A DNA stretch of 64,000 nucleotides from Streptomyces peucetius (GTDB lineage Bacteria > Actinomycetota > Actinomycetes > Streptomycetales > Streptomycetaceae). The DNA is taken from the NCBI RefSeq assembly GCF_025854275.1, contig NZ_CP107567.1, forward strand, positions 7,254,001 to 7,318,000, given 5' to 3'. Within the stretch, counting starts at the first letter, position 1. The number at the start of each line of letters is the position of its first letter. Both the position numbers and the translations under genes were made by a program. The notes beneath the pieces were generated by a model, which did no database searches, was not told where the DNA came from, and worked only from the letters and a program-made list of their open reading frames with translations. Below, in pieces: positions 56,319 to 64,000 of the stretch.

Positions 56319-58106
56319 ATGTCTCAACTACGCGCACCATCCGCGCGGTCCGACCGCCGAGAGGGCGGACGCCACGGCCGGCCAGGCGCCCGCACCCTGT
56401 CGATGGCGGGCCGGACGCCGTCCGCGGCCGCGCCACCGGAATCCCGCATACGACCCCGGCTGCTGCGCACCGCGGTCCTGCCGACCCTGGTCGCCGCCCT
56501 GAGCGGCGCGATCGCCGTCGTCATCACGCTGCGCGCCGCCACCCCCGAACCAACCGCCGGTCTGTGGCTGGCCCTCACCGCGCCGGCCGCCCTCACCCTG
56601 GCCGCCGTGGCCGTCGCCGCGCGCGGCGCCGACCGCACGGCCAGATCCGTGCTCGACCGCTGCTCCGAGCTGCGCCGCACCACCGCCCGGGCCCAGAGCG
56701 ACCTGCGTACCGTCGTCGACAGGCTCAGGCGCGGCGAGGGACCACCGCCCCGCCCCGCGCCCCCGGAGGGGACACCGGGCGGCGGGGACGAGTTCGACCT
56801 CCTCGCACACGAGCTGGCGCGCTCGCACGACGCCGCGCTGACGGCCGTGGTGCAGGCGTCCCGGCTGTCCAGCAGCGTGGGCAATGAACAGAAGGTCGAG
56901 GTCTTCGTCAACCTGGCACGCAGACTTCAGTCCCTGGTGCACCGCGAGATCCAGCTCCTCGACGAGCTGGAGAACGAGGTCGAGGACCCGGAGCTGCTCA
57001 AGGGTCTCTTCCACGTCGACCACCTCGCCACCCGGATCCGCAGGCACGCCGAGAACCTCGCCGTCCTCGGCGGCGCGATCTCCCGCCGGCAGTGGTCCAA
57101 CCCGGTCACCATGACGGAGGTGCTCAGGTCCGCGATCGCCGAGGTCGAGCAGTACCCCAGGGTCAAGCTCGTGCCGCCGATCGACGGCACACTGCGCGGA
57201 CACGCGGTCGCCGACGTGATCCACCTCCTGGCCGAACTCGTCGAGAACGCCACGCTGTTCTCCGCACCGCACACCCAGGTACTGCTGCGCGCCCAGCACG
57301 TCACCGCCGGACTCGCCGTCGAGGTCGAGGACCGGGGCCTGGGCATGCCGCTGCCCGAGCAGGACAAGATGAACGCCCTGCTCACCGACCCCGACCAGGT
57401 GAACGTCGCCCATCTGCTGCAGGACGGCAGGATCGGCCTGTTCGTCGTCTCCGCGCTCGCCCGCCGCCACGGCATCGCCGTACGGCTCCAGTCGAACATC
57501 TACGGAGGCGTCCAGGCCGTGCTCGTCCTCCCGCGAGGTCTGCTCGGTCCCGACCAGGAAGGGGCCGGACAGGCGGAGGGCGCGTCCGCAGTGCCCACGG
57601 GCGGTCCCCACATCGCGGCCGTGTCACCGCCCCCATTGCCGCAGCACACGCAGCCGGCCCCGTCGGGGACGCACCTCGCGCAGCCCCGCCCCCTGCCGGA
57701 GCAGCGCGAACCGGTCCGCGCCGACGTCGCACCCGGGCCGCTGCCCGTACGGGGCGAGCACCCCGACCGCCCGAATCCCGCCGCGGCCCGCCCCGGCCAC
57801 CCGCTGCACGAGTCCGCCCCCGAACCCGAGCCGGCCCCCGCCCCGCCGCAGCCGCCCGCCCAGCCCGTCGTGCGCGGCACCATGGGCCGCCCCCAACTGC
57901 CCAGGCGCCGTAGTCAGGAGCACCTCGTTCCACAGCTGCGGGACGCCCCCGCCCCGCGCGGGGACGACGAGCCCGCCCTGCACGACCCCGGTCTGATGGC
58001 GGCCTTCCAGCGGGGCATCGGCCTCGCGGAGACCCGGCCCGAACGGGAGACACCGCCGTCCGGCCGGACCGATGCCTCGCACCACGAACACACCATCAAG
58101 GAGTAG
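56319..58106 (+). CDS. cvnA: Conservon sensor-like histidine kinase (CvnA type)
   Basis: A 595-aa membrane protein. Two helices near residues 45-100 (LLRTAVLPTLVAALSGAIAVVIT and LWLALTAPAALTLAAVAV) anchor the N-terminus; no large extracellular sensor is seen. The kinase core includes LARRLQSLVHREIQLLDELE, the possible H-box region HVDHLATRIRRHAENLAVLGG, the N-box DVIHLLAELVENATLFS, G1 VEVEDRGLGMPLPEQD and G2 GRIGLFVVSALARRHGI. The C-terminal ~160 residues are a Pro-rich disordered tail. CvnA-D form a signalling complex at the membrane in Streptomyces, with no cognate response regulator known. ATG 56319 follows GAGGA. Confidence 0.88.
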   Translation: MSQLRAPSARSDRREGGRHGRPGARTLSMAGRTPSAAAPPESRIRPRLLRTAVLPTLVAALSGAIAVVITLRAATPEPTAGLWLALTAPAALTLAAVAVAARGADRTARSVLDRCSELRRTTARAQSDLRTVVDRLRRGEGPPPRPAPPEGTPGGGDEFDLLAHELARSHDAALTAVVQASRLSSSVGNEQKVEVFVNLARRLQSLVHREIQLLDELENEVEDPELLKGLFHVDHLATRIRRHAENLAVLGGAISRRQWSNPVTMTEVLRSAIAEVEQYPRVKLVPPIDGTLRGHAVADVIHLLAELVENATLFSAPHTQVLLRAQHVTAGLAVEVEDRGLGMPLPEQDKMNALLTDPDQVNVAHLLQDGRIGLFVVSALARRHGIAVRLQSNIYGGVQAVLVLPRGLLGPDQEGAGQAEGASAVPTGGPHIAAVSPPPLPQHTQPAPSGTHLAQPRPLPEQREPVRADVAPGPLPVRGEHPDRPNPAAARPGHPLHESAPEPEPAPAPPQPPAQPVVRGTMGRPQLPRRRSQEHLVPQLRDAPAPRGDDEPALHDPGLMAAFQRGIGLAETRPERETPPSGRTDASHHEHTIKE

Positions 58107-58113
58107 ATGCACC

Positions 58114-58548
58114 ATGGCGAGCGATGTGCCGACCGGCCGTGTCTCGGACCTCGACTGGCTGTTGAGCGGTCTGGTCCAGCGTGTCCCGTACACCCGCAGC
58201 GCGGTACTGCTCTCCTCCGACGGACTGGTCAAATCGGTTCACGGCCTGGACAACGACAGCGCGGACCACATGGCCGCCCTGGCCTCCGGCCTCTACTCGC
58301 TGGGCCGGAGCGCCGGAGCGCGCTTCGGCGAAGGCGGAGAGGTGCGCCAGGTCGTGGTCGAGCTCGACTCCACGCTGCTGTTCGTCTCCACGGCCGGCTC
58401 CGGCACCTGTCTCGCCGTGCTCGCGGGCAGCGAGGCCGACGCCGCCGTTCTGGGATACGAGATGATGATGCTCGTCAAGAGCGTGCGCCCCTATCTCACC
58501 ACCCCGGCCAGACAGCACGCCGGAGCACCGGGCGCCGCGGGACGGTGA
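58114..58548 (+). CDS. cvnB: Roadblock/LC7-domain protein (CvnB type)
   Basis: A 144-aa roadblock/LC7 protein. DLDWLLSGLVQRVPYTRSAVLLSSDGLVKSVHGLD and EVRQVVVELDSTLLFVSTAGSGTCLAVLAGSEAD are typical. Roadblock proteins bind small GTPases, here most likely the CvnD protein encoded two genes on, acting as a regulator of its nucleotide state. ATG 58114 is 7 bp after the upstream stop and has AAGGAG overlapping that stop region. Confidence 0.92.
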   Translation: MASDVPTGRVSDLDWLLSGLVQRVPYTRSAVLLSSDGLVKSVHGLDNDSADHMAALASGLYSLGRSAGARFGEGGEVRQVVVELDSTLLFVSTAGSGTCLAVLAGSEADAAVLGYEMMMLVKSVRPYLTTPARQHAGAPGAAGR

Positions 58549-58550
58549 CC

Positions 58551-58922
58551 ATGCGCTCGCCCAAGGACGGGCCGCTCCTCGACGACGCGGCGGGGCGGCT
58601 GATCCGTCCGTACACCGTGAGCGGTGGCCGCACCCGTCCGACGGCCGCCCTGGACCTGCTCTCGATGGTGATCGCGACCGGGACCACGCCGCAGATGCAC
58701 CTCGGCCCGGAGCACACCACGGCGCTCGGCCTGTGCGACGGACCGATGTCGGTCGCCGAGATCTCCGCGCACCTGCGGCTTCCGGCCGTCGTCACCAAGG
58801 TGCTCCTCTCCGACCTGGTGGACTGCGGCGCCCTCACGGCGCGGGCGCCGCGCAGCCACGACACCCCCACGGACCGTTCACTGCTGGAGGCGGTGCTCGA
58901 TGGCCTACGTCGACGGCTCTGA
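58551..58922 (+). CDS. cvnC: DUF742 protein (CvnC type)
   Basis: A 123-aa DUF742 protein. LIRPYTVSGGRTRPTAALDLLSMVIATG and LGLCDGPMSVAEISAHLRLPAVVTKVLLSDLVDCGAL, a winged-helix-like core, identify it. It is a standard third member of conservons and is thought to link kinase and GTPase. A GTG at 58545 in frame overlaps the upstream stop (GTGA) and is an alternative start. The 3' end overlaps the GTPase gene by 23 nt. Confidence 0.9.
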   Translation: MRSPKDGPLLDDAAGRLIRPYTVSGGRTRPTAALDLLSMVIATGTTPQMHLGPEHTTALGLCDGPMSVAEISAHLRLPAVVTKVLLSDLVDCGALTARAPRSHDTPTDRSLLEAVLDGLRRRL

Positions 58923-59532
58923 CGCCTACGGCGCCGGGAGCCATGACGAGTTCCCCACCGCGCTCAAGATCCTGATCGCGGGCGGCTTCGGGGTGGGCAA
59001 GACGACCTTCGTCGGAGCGGTCAGCGAGATCGACCCGCTCAGCACCGAGGAACTGCTCACCCAGGTCGGCGTGGCGACCGACAGCCTCGACGGCATCGAG
59101 TCCAAGACGACCACCACCGTCGCCATGGACTTCGGCCGGATCACCCTCGACCCCCGCCATGTGCTGTATCTCTTCGGCACGCCAGGACAGGAGCGCTTCT
59201 GGTTCATGTGGGACGAGCTGTCCGAGGGCGCCCTCGGCGCCGTCGTGCTCGCAGACACCCGCAGGCTGGAGGACTCGTTCTCCGCCGTCGACTTCTTCGA
59301 GCGGCGCGGCATCGGATTCGTCGTCGCCGTCAACGAGTTCGACGGCGCCTACCGCTACGAACCGCACGAGGTGCGGGCCGCGATCGACCTCAAACCGGAG
59401 GTGCCGGTCGTGCTGTGCGACGCCCGGATCGCGAGTTCCGGCATCGGGACCCTGGTCACTCTGGTCCAGCATCTGCTCACCACAACCGCCGTCGTGCCGG
59501 GCCCGGCACCGAGCTATGGAGCACCGACGTGA
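58900..59532 (+). CDS. cvnD: Conservon small GTPase (CvnD type)
   Basis: A 210-aa Ras-like/ATP-GTP-binding protein. The P-loop is ILIAGGFGVGKTTFVGAV, the switch II region YLFGTPGQERFWFMWDEL, and NEFD takes the place of the NKxD base-specificity motif (VVAVNEFDG). It belongs to the conservon GTPases that bind and hydrolyse GTP under CvnB/CvnC control. ATG 58900 has GGAGG 9 bases upstream. The stop overlaps the following GAF gene as GTGA. Confidence 0.93.
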   Translation: MAYVDGSDAYGAGSHDEFPTALKILIAGGFGVGKTTFVGAVSEIDPLSTEELLTQVGVATDSLDGIESKTTTTVAMDFGRITLDPRHVLYLFGTPGQERFWFMWDELSEGALGAVVLADTRRLEDSFSAVDFFERRGIGFVVAVNEFDGAYRYEPHEVRAAIDLKPEVPVVLCDARIASSGIGTLVTLVQHLLTTTAVVPGPAPSYGAPT

Positions 59533-60098
59533 CATACGACCCCACCGGCCATCTGCTGCTGACACCGGTCGACCGAGAAGCACCCGCCAGGGTCCAGCGG
59601 CTGCGCCGCCTCGGGTTCGGCGACCGCCCCGACGCGGCCTTCGACGACTTCGCGCGCAAACTGGCCGAGGTGACCCGAGCCCGGTACTCGATGGTCAACT
59701 TCATCGACGAGAACCGCCAGTTCTTCGCCGGACTGCACACCCCCTCGGGGATCCACAGCGGCACCGGTCCCGACTCCGCGCCGGACGGCGGCGGGATCAG
59801 CCGCTTCATGGCGCGCGACCACGGCTACTGCCCCCATGTGGTGGTGCGCCGCAAGGCGCTGGTCCTGGAGGACGTGTGCGACTACCCGCGCTTCGCGGGC
59901 AATCCGGTCGTGGACGAGATCGGCATCCGCTCCTACCTCGGGGCGCCCCTGATCGACCGGACGGGAATCGCGCTGGGGACCATCTGCGTGGTCGACACCG
60001 AGCCGAGGCCGTGGGGCCGGGCCGGGCTCGAGACGATCAAGAGGCTCGCGGCGGAGCTGATCGAGCAGATCCACCGCAGGGAGGACGGCCGCATCTGA
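59529..60098 (+). CDS. GAF-domain protein coupled to the conservon
   Basis: A 189-aa protein consisting of one GAF domain (about residues 35-185): VTRARYSMVNFIDENRQFFAGLH, RDHGYCPHVVVRRKALVLEDVCDYPRFAGNPVV, IRSYLGAPLIDRTGIALGTICVVDTEPRPW. GAF domains bind small ligands or redox/haem groups. There is no output domain. The GTG start overlaps the GTPase stop (GTGA), so it is translated with the conservon and may be its ligand sensor or an effector of the GTPase. In several conservons this place is taken by a cytochrome P450 gene; none is seen here. Confidence 0.87.
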   Translation: MTYDPTGHLLLTPVDREAPARVQRLRRLGFGDRPDAAFDDFARKLAEVTRARYSMVNFIDENRQFFAGLHTPSGIHSGTGPDSAPDGGGISRFMARDHGYCPHVVVRRKALVLEDVCDYPRFAGNPVVDEIGIRSYLGAPLIDRTGIALGTICVVDTEPRPWGRAGLETIKRLAAELIEQIHRREDGRI

Positions 60099-60448
60099 CA
60101 CACGGCCCCGAGGTGCTCTCGCCCCTGGGAGTCACCGCCCACGGTCTACCCCACCGGGACGATGCGGGCCGCGTCACGGAGCCGCTGAGACCACTGGCCC
60201 TTCGACGTTACCAGCGCCACCTCCGCCGGCCGCAGCAGCTGCACGTCCGACGTCCCCGCCGGGGCCGATGCACCACCTGCCCGCAGCAGGCTGAAGTCGA
60301 GTCCAGCCGACATGCTGCCCATTGGCGTTTGATTGATCAGGTGTTGTACCTGGTTCCCCGGTCCGTCCTGCCGCACGGCATTCCCCGGATGAGCCTTCCT
60401 GTCGCATGCCAACGGCAACGGCTTCCCCGGCATATGGGTCCGGCGGGC
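60099..60448 (-). pseudogene. Gap with a possible truncated or orphan ORF (60146-60322)
   Basis: The 350-bp gap after the GAF gene contains a minus-strand frame, 60146-60433. A likely internal start at ATG 60322 gives 58 aa (MGSMSAGLDFSLLRAGGASA...RIVPVG). It has no good ribosome site and matches no family I know. The codon pattern is moderately Streptomyces-like in the second half. It may be a decayed gene end, a real micro-protein or chance; no other feature is seen. Confidence 0.3.
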
Positions 60449-61594
60449 TCAGACGCCCGGCGCACCGAGGTGAAGGTCGGCGTGAACGGCGTGCACCGGG
60501 CTCGGTCTGTTCCGCCGTGCGCCCTCGCCCATGGGCGGCGATCCGCGGCGAAGGGAGGGCGGGGGAGCCGTACTGGCGCGCAGCACCACCTCGCCTCCCA
60601 CCCGCACCATCCGTGAGCGCGGCCCCCTCGGCTCCCGCAGGGCGAGCGCCATGACCTCCTGTCCCATGGCGGTGAGCGGCAGCGCGACCGTCGTCAGCGG
60701 TGGGGAGAGCTCCCGTACGAGGGGGATGTCGTCGAACCCGGCGAGCGAGATGTCCTCCGGCACCCGTACGCCCTCCTCCCGGAAGGCGGCCAGCGCGCCG
60801 ACGGCCATCACATCGGTCACCGCGAACACGCAGGTGGGCCGGTTGCCGCGGGCGAGCAGCGTACGGGCGGCCGCGTACCCGCCCTCGCGGGTGAACGGGC
60901 CGCGCACGACGCGCTCCGGCGGCAACGCAACGCCGGCGCGCGCCAGTTCGTCCCGGAACCCCGCGAGCCGGTCGGACACGGTGGTCAGCGACGGGGGGCC
61001 GGTGAGCACCGCGAATTCCCGGTGGCCCAGGTCGAGCAGCGCCCGGGCCAGCGCCGCGGCGCCGCCGCGGTTCTCCGGCAGTACGGCGTCCACCCGCAGG
61101 CTGCGGTGCCGGCTGACCACCGCGACGCGCCCGCCCGCCCGTGCATACGGTTCCAGTTCCGCGGCGAGCGCCCGCTCCCAGGCGCGGTCCTGGAAACCGG
61201 AGCCGATCAGCAGGATGGCGCGCGCCCGCTGGGCGCGCAGTGTGGAGACGTAGGCGATCTCGCGGGCCGGCTCGCGGAAGGTGCTGGCGAGCATCACCAG
61301 CAGGTCCTTCTCCGCGGCGGCGCGCATCACACCGGCCGCGATCGCCGAGAAGTACGGGTCGCCGACGTCGTGGCAGATCAGGCCCACGGTGTTGCTGGAC
61401 GCGCTGGCCAGTGCCTGGGCGTGGGCGTTGGGGATGTACCCCAGTTGGTCGGCGGCCGCGCGCACCCGGGTGCGCAGGTCCTCCCGTACCCGGGTGGTGC
61501 CGTTCAGGGCGCGCGATGCCGTGGCGAGGGACACTCCCGCCCGGCGGGCGACGGCGTCCAGCGTCACATGAGCCTGTGGTTCCGGTTCACTCAC
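60449..61594 (-). CDS. LacI-family transcriptional regulator
   Basis: A 381-aa LacI/GalR-type regulator. HTH: VTLDAVARRAGVSLATASRALNGTTRVREDLRTRVRAAADQLGYIPNAHAQAL. The ligand domain includes NTVGLICHDVGDPYFSAIAAGVMRAAAEKD, VFAVTDVMAVGALAAFREEG and ISLAGFDDIPLVRELSPPLTTV. A ~40-residue basic tail ends the protein. GTG 61594 follows GGGAGG. It is divergent from an NMT1-type ABC transporter operon, and the overlapping palindromes between them are its likely operators, so it probably represses that operon and itself. The effector is unknown. Confidence 0.92.
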   Translation of the reverse strand: MSEPEPQAHVTLDAVARRAGVSLATASRALNGTTRVREDLRTRVRAAADQLGYIPNAHAQALASASSNTVGLICHDVGDPYFSAIAAGVMRAAAEKDLLVMLASTFREPAREIAYVSTLRAQRARAILLIGSGFQDRAWERALAAELEPYARAGGRVAVVSRHRSLRVDAVLPENRGGAAALARALLDLGHREFAVLTGPPSLTTVSDRLAGFRDELARAGVALPPERVVRGPFTREGGYAAARTLLARGNRPTCVFAVTDVMAVGALAAFREEGVRVPEDISLAGFDDIPLVRELSPPLTTVALPLTAMGQEVMALALREPRGPRSRMVRVGGEVVLRASTAPPPSLRRGSPPMGEGARRNRPSPVHAVHADLHLGAPGV

Positions 61595-61665
61595 TTGACC
61601 TCCCGAAACTTCGGGACGACCTATTGACCGTGCCGAGACGGAGTCATTAGCGTGGCGACACCTTA

Positions 61666-61693
61666 TCAGAAAGCGCTTTCTGAAAGCGTTTTC
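61666..61693. promoter_or_regulatory. Overlapping LacI-type operators upstream of the NMT1-type transporter
   Basis: TCAGAAAGCGCTTTCTGA (61666-61683) is a perfect 18-bp palindrome with the GCGC centre usual for LacI sites. It overlaps a second, imperfect copy GAAAGCGTTTTC (61682-61693). It lies 72 bp from the LacI start and 43 bp from the permease start. Confidence 0.85.
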
Positions 61694-61735
61694 TCGAATG
61701 ATCGGCCCCGAACAGCACCGATCCAGGAGTTGACC

Positions 61736-62599
61736 GTGAGTCAGAGCGCCATCAAGGCATCACCCGCGAAGGTGGCGGGAGTCGACAGGCGTGCGAGGCC
61801 GAGCGCGGGGGAGCGGGCGTCACGTCTGCTGGAACAGAGCTGGCGGCCCTTCGCCCTGCTCCTCGCCTGTTTCGCCGCCTGGTGGGTGATCGCCGCCGCC
61901 GAACTGGTCGAGCCCTACCTCGTTCCCTCGCCCGGCGCCACGCTGGAGGTGCTGACCGGGAAGGCCGACTACATCTGGCAGCACAGCTGGGTGACCACCT
62001 ACGAAACGCTCCTCGGCTTCCTGATCGCCGTGGCCGTCGGCGTGTTCGCCGCCGTGGTCATGGTCTACTCGTCCACCGTCGAGAAGACCCTCTACCCGAT
62101 CCTGCTCTTCGCCCAGGTCGTCCCGAAGATCGCCATCGCGCCGCTGTTCGTCGTCTGGCTCGGCTTCGGCATCGCACCGAAGATCCTCATCGCCGTCCTG
62201 ATCGCCTTCTTCCCCGTCGTCATCTCCATGGTGACCGGACTCAAGGCGGTCGACCCGGAGATGCTCCAGCTCTCCTCGACCATGGGCGCGAGCCCCTGGC
62301 AGACCTTTGTGAAGATCAGGATGCCGGCCTCGCTGCCGCACCTGTTCTCCGGTCTCAAGGTCGCCGTGACCCTCGCCGTGACCGGGGCCGTCGTCGGCGA
62401 GTTCGTCGGTGCCAACGAAGGGCTCGGCTACGTGATCCTCCAGGCCAACGGCAACCTCGACACCCCCATGCTCTTCGCCGGCCTGCTCGTGATGTCCCTG
62501 ATCGGCGTCGTCCTCTTCGTACTCGTCGAGATCGCCGAGCACCTGCTGCTCCCGTGGCACGCCAGCCGCCGCGAGACCGGCGTCACCACCACCTACTGA
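61736..62599 (+). CDS. ABC transporter permease (SsuC/TauC/NMT1-associated type)
   Basis: A 287-aa permease with about six helices. The EAA-type loop reads AVDPEMLQLSSTMGASPWQTFVKIRMPASLPHLFSGLKVAV, which is characteristic of nitrate/taurine/sulfonate and thiamine-precursor importers. GTG 61736 is chosen: AGGAG lies 7-8 bases upstream; the in-frame ATG-equivalent at 61652 would start before the operators. It pairs with the binding protein and ATPase downstream. Confidence 0.92.
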   Translation: MSQSAIKASPAKVAGVDRRARPSAGERASRLLEQSWRPFALLLACFAAWWVIAAAELVEPYLVPSPGATLEVLTGKADYIWQHSWVTTYETLLGFLIAVAVGVFAAVVMVYSSTVEKTLYPILLFAQVVPKIAIAPLFVVWLGFGIAPKILIAVLIAFFPVVISMVTGLKAVDPEMLQLSSTMGASPWQTFVKIRMPASLPHLFSGLKVAVTLAVTGAVVGEFVGANEGLGYVILQANGNLDTPMLFAGLLVMSLIGVVLFVLVEIAEHLLLPWHASRRETGVTTTY

Positions 62600-62641
62600 A
62601 CGACCACCGGCAACCGACCCAGTCGACGAGAAGGACCCGCC

Positions 62642-63664
62642 ATGACTGCGCGCAGACTGCTTCTGACAGGCCTCGTACCGCTGCTCCTGGTCGCCACGGC
62701 CTGCGGTGAGGACGGATCCGACACGACGACCAGTTCCTCGGGCAAGGAGCTGGACAAGGTGACACTGACCCTCAACTGGTACCCGTACGGCGAGCACGCG
62801 CCCTTCTACTACGGCAAGCAGCAGAAGATATTCGAGAAGCACGGCATCGACATCGACATCCGGGCGGGCCAGGGCTCCCAGAAGACGGTGCAGGCGACCG
62901 GCGCCGGACAGACCGACTTCGGCTGGGCCGACACGCCCGCCCTCCTGTCCGGCATCGACGCGGGCATCAAGGTGAAGAGCCTCGGAGTCTTCCTCCAGAC
63001 CACGCCGTCCTCGGTGCAGTCCTTCGAGTCGCAGAACATCAAGAGCCCGGCCGACCTCAAGGGCAGGACCATCGCGGGCACCGCGGGCGACGCGCTCTCC
63101 AAGACCTTCCCGATCTTCCTGAAGAAGAACGGCCTCGCCGAGTCCGACGTCAAGGTCCAGAACACCGACCCGGCCGGAAAGATCGCCGCGGTGATCTCCG
63201 GCAAGACCGACGGCCTGCTCGGATACGCCAGCGACCAGGGCCCGACGATGCAGAACAAGGCGAACAAGCCCGTCTCCTACCTCCGATTCTCGGAGAACGG
63301 CCTGAACTTCTACTCCAACGGCCTCCTCGCCGGCCAGGAGATCCTCACCGGCGACAAGGACCTCGCCCAGCGCATGGCGAAGGCCGTCAGCGAGTCGTTC
63401 GCCGCCGCCGAGAAGGCGCCGGAGCCCGCCGTGGCCTCGATGGAGGGCGCGAGCGAGCAGCTCCCGCCGAAGGAGGTGCTGGCCGAGCAGTTCGCCACCA
63501 CGCTGACCCTGCTGCACACCGAGGCGACGCGGGGCAAGGCCCCGGGAGTCAACACGGAGGCCGACTGGCAGCAGACCATCGACGTATTCACCGAGGCCGG
63601 ACTGGTGAGCAGCCCCAAGGCCGTCGCGGAGTACTGGGACAGCGCGACCGCGCTGAAGGGATGA
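62642..63664 (+). CDS. ABC transporter substrate-binding lipoprotein, NMT1/THI5-like
   Basis: A 340-aa lipoprotein. Signal peptide with lipobox VATAC (Cys near residue 21). The mature start LDKVTLTLNWYPYGEHAPFYYGKQQKIFEKHGIDIDI is typical of NMT1/THI5-like and SsuA-like binding proteins (TLxLxWxPxxxHAPFYxA). Such proteins bind thiamine pyrimidine precursors, aliphatic sulfonates or related small molecules. No thiamine riboswitch precedes this operon, so a thiamine role is not supported by regulation; control by LacI suggests a sugar- or nucleoside-like ligand. ATG 62642 has AAGGA upstream. Confidence 0.9.
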   Translation: MTARRLLLTGLVPLLLVATACGEDGSDTTTSSSGKELDKVTLTLNWYPYGEHAPFYYGKQQKIFEKHGIDIDIRAGQGSQKTVQATGAGQTDFGWADTPALLSGIDAGIKVKSLGVFLQTTPSSVQSFESQNIKSPADLKGRTIAGTAGDALSKTFPIFLKKNGLAESDVKVQNTDPAGKIAAVISGKTDGLLGYASDQGPTMQNKANKPVSYLRFSENGLNFYSNGLLAGQEILTGDKDLAQRMAKAVSESFAAAEKAPEPAVASMEGASEQLPPKEVLAEQFATTLTLLHTEATRGKAPGVNTEADWQQTIDVFTEAGLVSSPKAVAEYWDSATALKG

Positions 63665-63667
63665 CGG

Positions 63668-64000
63668 ATGCCCAGGAACACCACCGTGCGCAAGCCCGAT
63701 GTGAGCGCCCCGCAGGACAGCCGGCCGGCAACCGCCCCGGCGGTGTCCCTCAAGGACGTCGCCGTCCGCTTCCGCACCAAGGACCGCGACGTGACCGCGC
63801 TGACCGACGTCGGCCTCGAAGTCCCCATGGGCGAGTTCGTCGCCATCGTCGGCCCCTCGGGTTGCGGCAAGTCGACCCTGCTCAAGCTGGTCGCGGGCCT
63901 GTTGCAGCCGTCCAGCGGCGATGTGCTGCTGAGCGGTGAGCGGGTGCAGGGGCCGCGCCACGACATCGGGTACGTCTTCCAGCGCGCGGCGCTGCTGGAG
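63668..64000 (+). CDS. ABC transporter ATP-binding protein, 5' part (3' end outside window)
   Basis: 111 codons of an ATPase reach the window edge. After a ~25-residue extension come [54 protein letters not shown] (Walker A), then a Q-loop region [11 protein letters not shown]. It is the SsuB/TauB-type partner of the permease and binding protein upstream. ATG 63668 lies 3 bp after the preceding stop; an ATG at 63661 overlapping that stop is in another frame. The signature and Walker B motifs are beyond the edge. Confidence 0.92.
   Translation, partial: MPRNTTVRKPDVSAPQDSRPATAPAVSLKDVAVRFRTKDRDVTALTDVGLEVPMGEFVAIVGPSGCGKSTLLKLVAGLLQPSSGDVLLSGERVQGPRHDIGYVFQRAALLE

Noticed and set aside
1..64000. 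CRISPR arrays, tRNA/rRNA genes, insertion sequences, integrases, phage genes
   Set aside because: Looked for and not seen; the few repeats are short local tandem or inverted repeats.

Overview
This window is a piece of a Streptomyces (or very close relative) chromosome. The base composition is very GC-rich, with almost every third codon position G or C. Many starts are GTG, stop/start overlaps of the ATGA or GTGA type are common, and genus-typical families recur (LPFR small protein, SCO6745 family, DUF5941, DUF6126, a conservon, LacI-controlled sugar ABC loci, a c-di-AMP riboswitch on a LysM/M23 gene). From memory, the gene order around the hopanoid cluster resembles the S. coelicolor SCO674x-SCO677x region. 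I saw no tRNA, rRNA, CRISPR, IS element, integrase or prophage gene.

Layout. 1-7.2 kb: end of an ABC-F ATPase, tex, an LPFR micro-protein, a SCO6745-family protein, a GATase1-AraC regulator with a DJ-1/PfpI partner, and an enoyl-CoA hydratase. 7.5-12.4 kb: an RsbW-like ATPase, idi, a methyltransferase-acetyltransferase fusion, a CDF metal transporter and a galE-like epimerase. 12.7-19.8 kb: a coupled operon with two CDP-alcohol phosphotransferases, a cytidylyltransferase-like enzyme, a glycerol-1-phosphate-dehydrogenase-like enzyme, a GT2 glycosyltransferase and a TagGH-like ABC exporter. This looks like a pathway for an exported glycophospholipid or phosphodiester glycopolymer. 20.3-30.4 kb: the hopanoid pathway in order: hpnC, hpnD, a small unknown gene, hpnE, a prenyl diphosphate synthase, shc, hpnG, hpnH and an aminotransferase. 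The extra ispG/dxs copies I remember from the S. coelicolor cluster are absent.

30.4-36.9 kb: an XRE-cupin regulator with a striking double-palindrome operator, a DUF6126 membrane micro-protein, a tyrosine phosphatase, a GH36 alpha-galactosidase, a riboswitch-controlled LysM/M23 cell-wall hydrolase and an SGNH hydrolase. 37.0-43.9 kb: a five-gene overlapping operon of the uncharacterised STM4011-STM4015 families (two radical SAM enzymes, a phosphatase/sulfatase-fold hydrolase, an ATP-grasp-like protein and a leucine-rich-repeat protein), divergent from a 108-aa protein and a DUF6745 protein. 44.0-46.9 kb: TetR, carboxymuconolactone decarboxylase-like and NAPE-PLD-like metallohydrolase genes.

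47.0-56.0 kb: a LacI-controlled locus (ABC transporter, GH42 beta-galactosidase, secreted GH30 galactanase-like enzyme), probably for beta-1,6-galactan side chains of plant arabinogalactan. 56.3-60.1 kb: a conservon (sensor-like kinase, roadblock, DUF742, GTPase) extended by a coupled GAF protein. 60.4-64.0 kb: a second LacI regulator facing an NMT1/THI5-type ABC transporter whose ATPase runs off the window.

The least understood parts are the STM4011-4015/DUF6745 region and the glycerol-phosphate/CDP-alcohol export operon. All family assignments rest on reading motifs and on remembered family knowledge. No database search was run.
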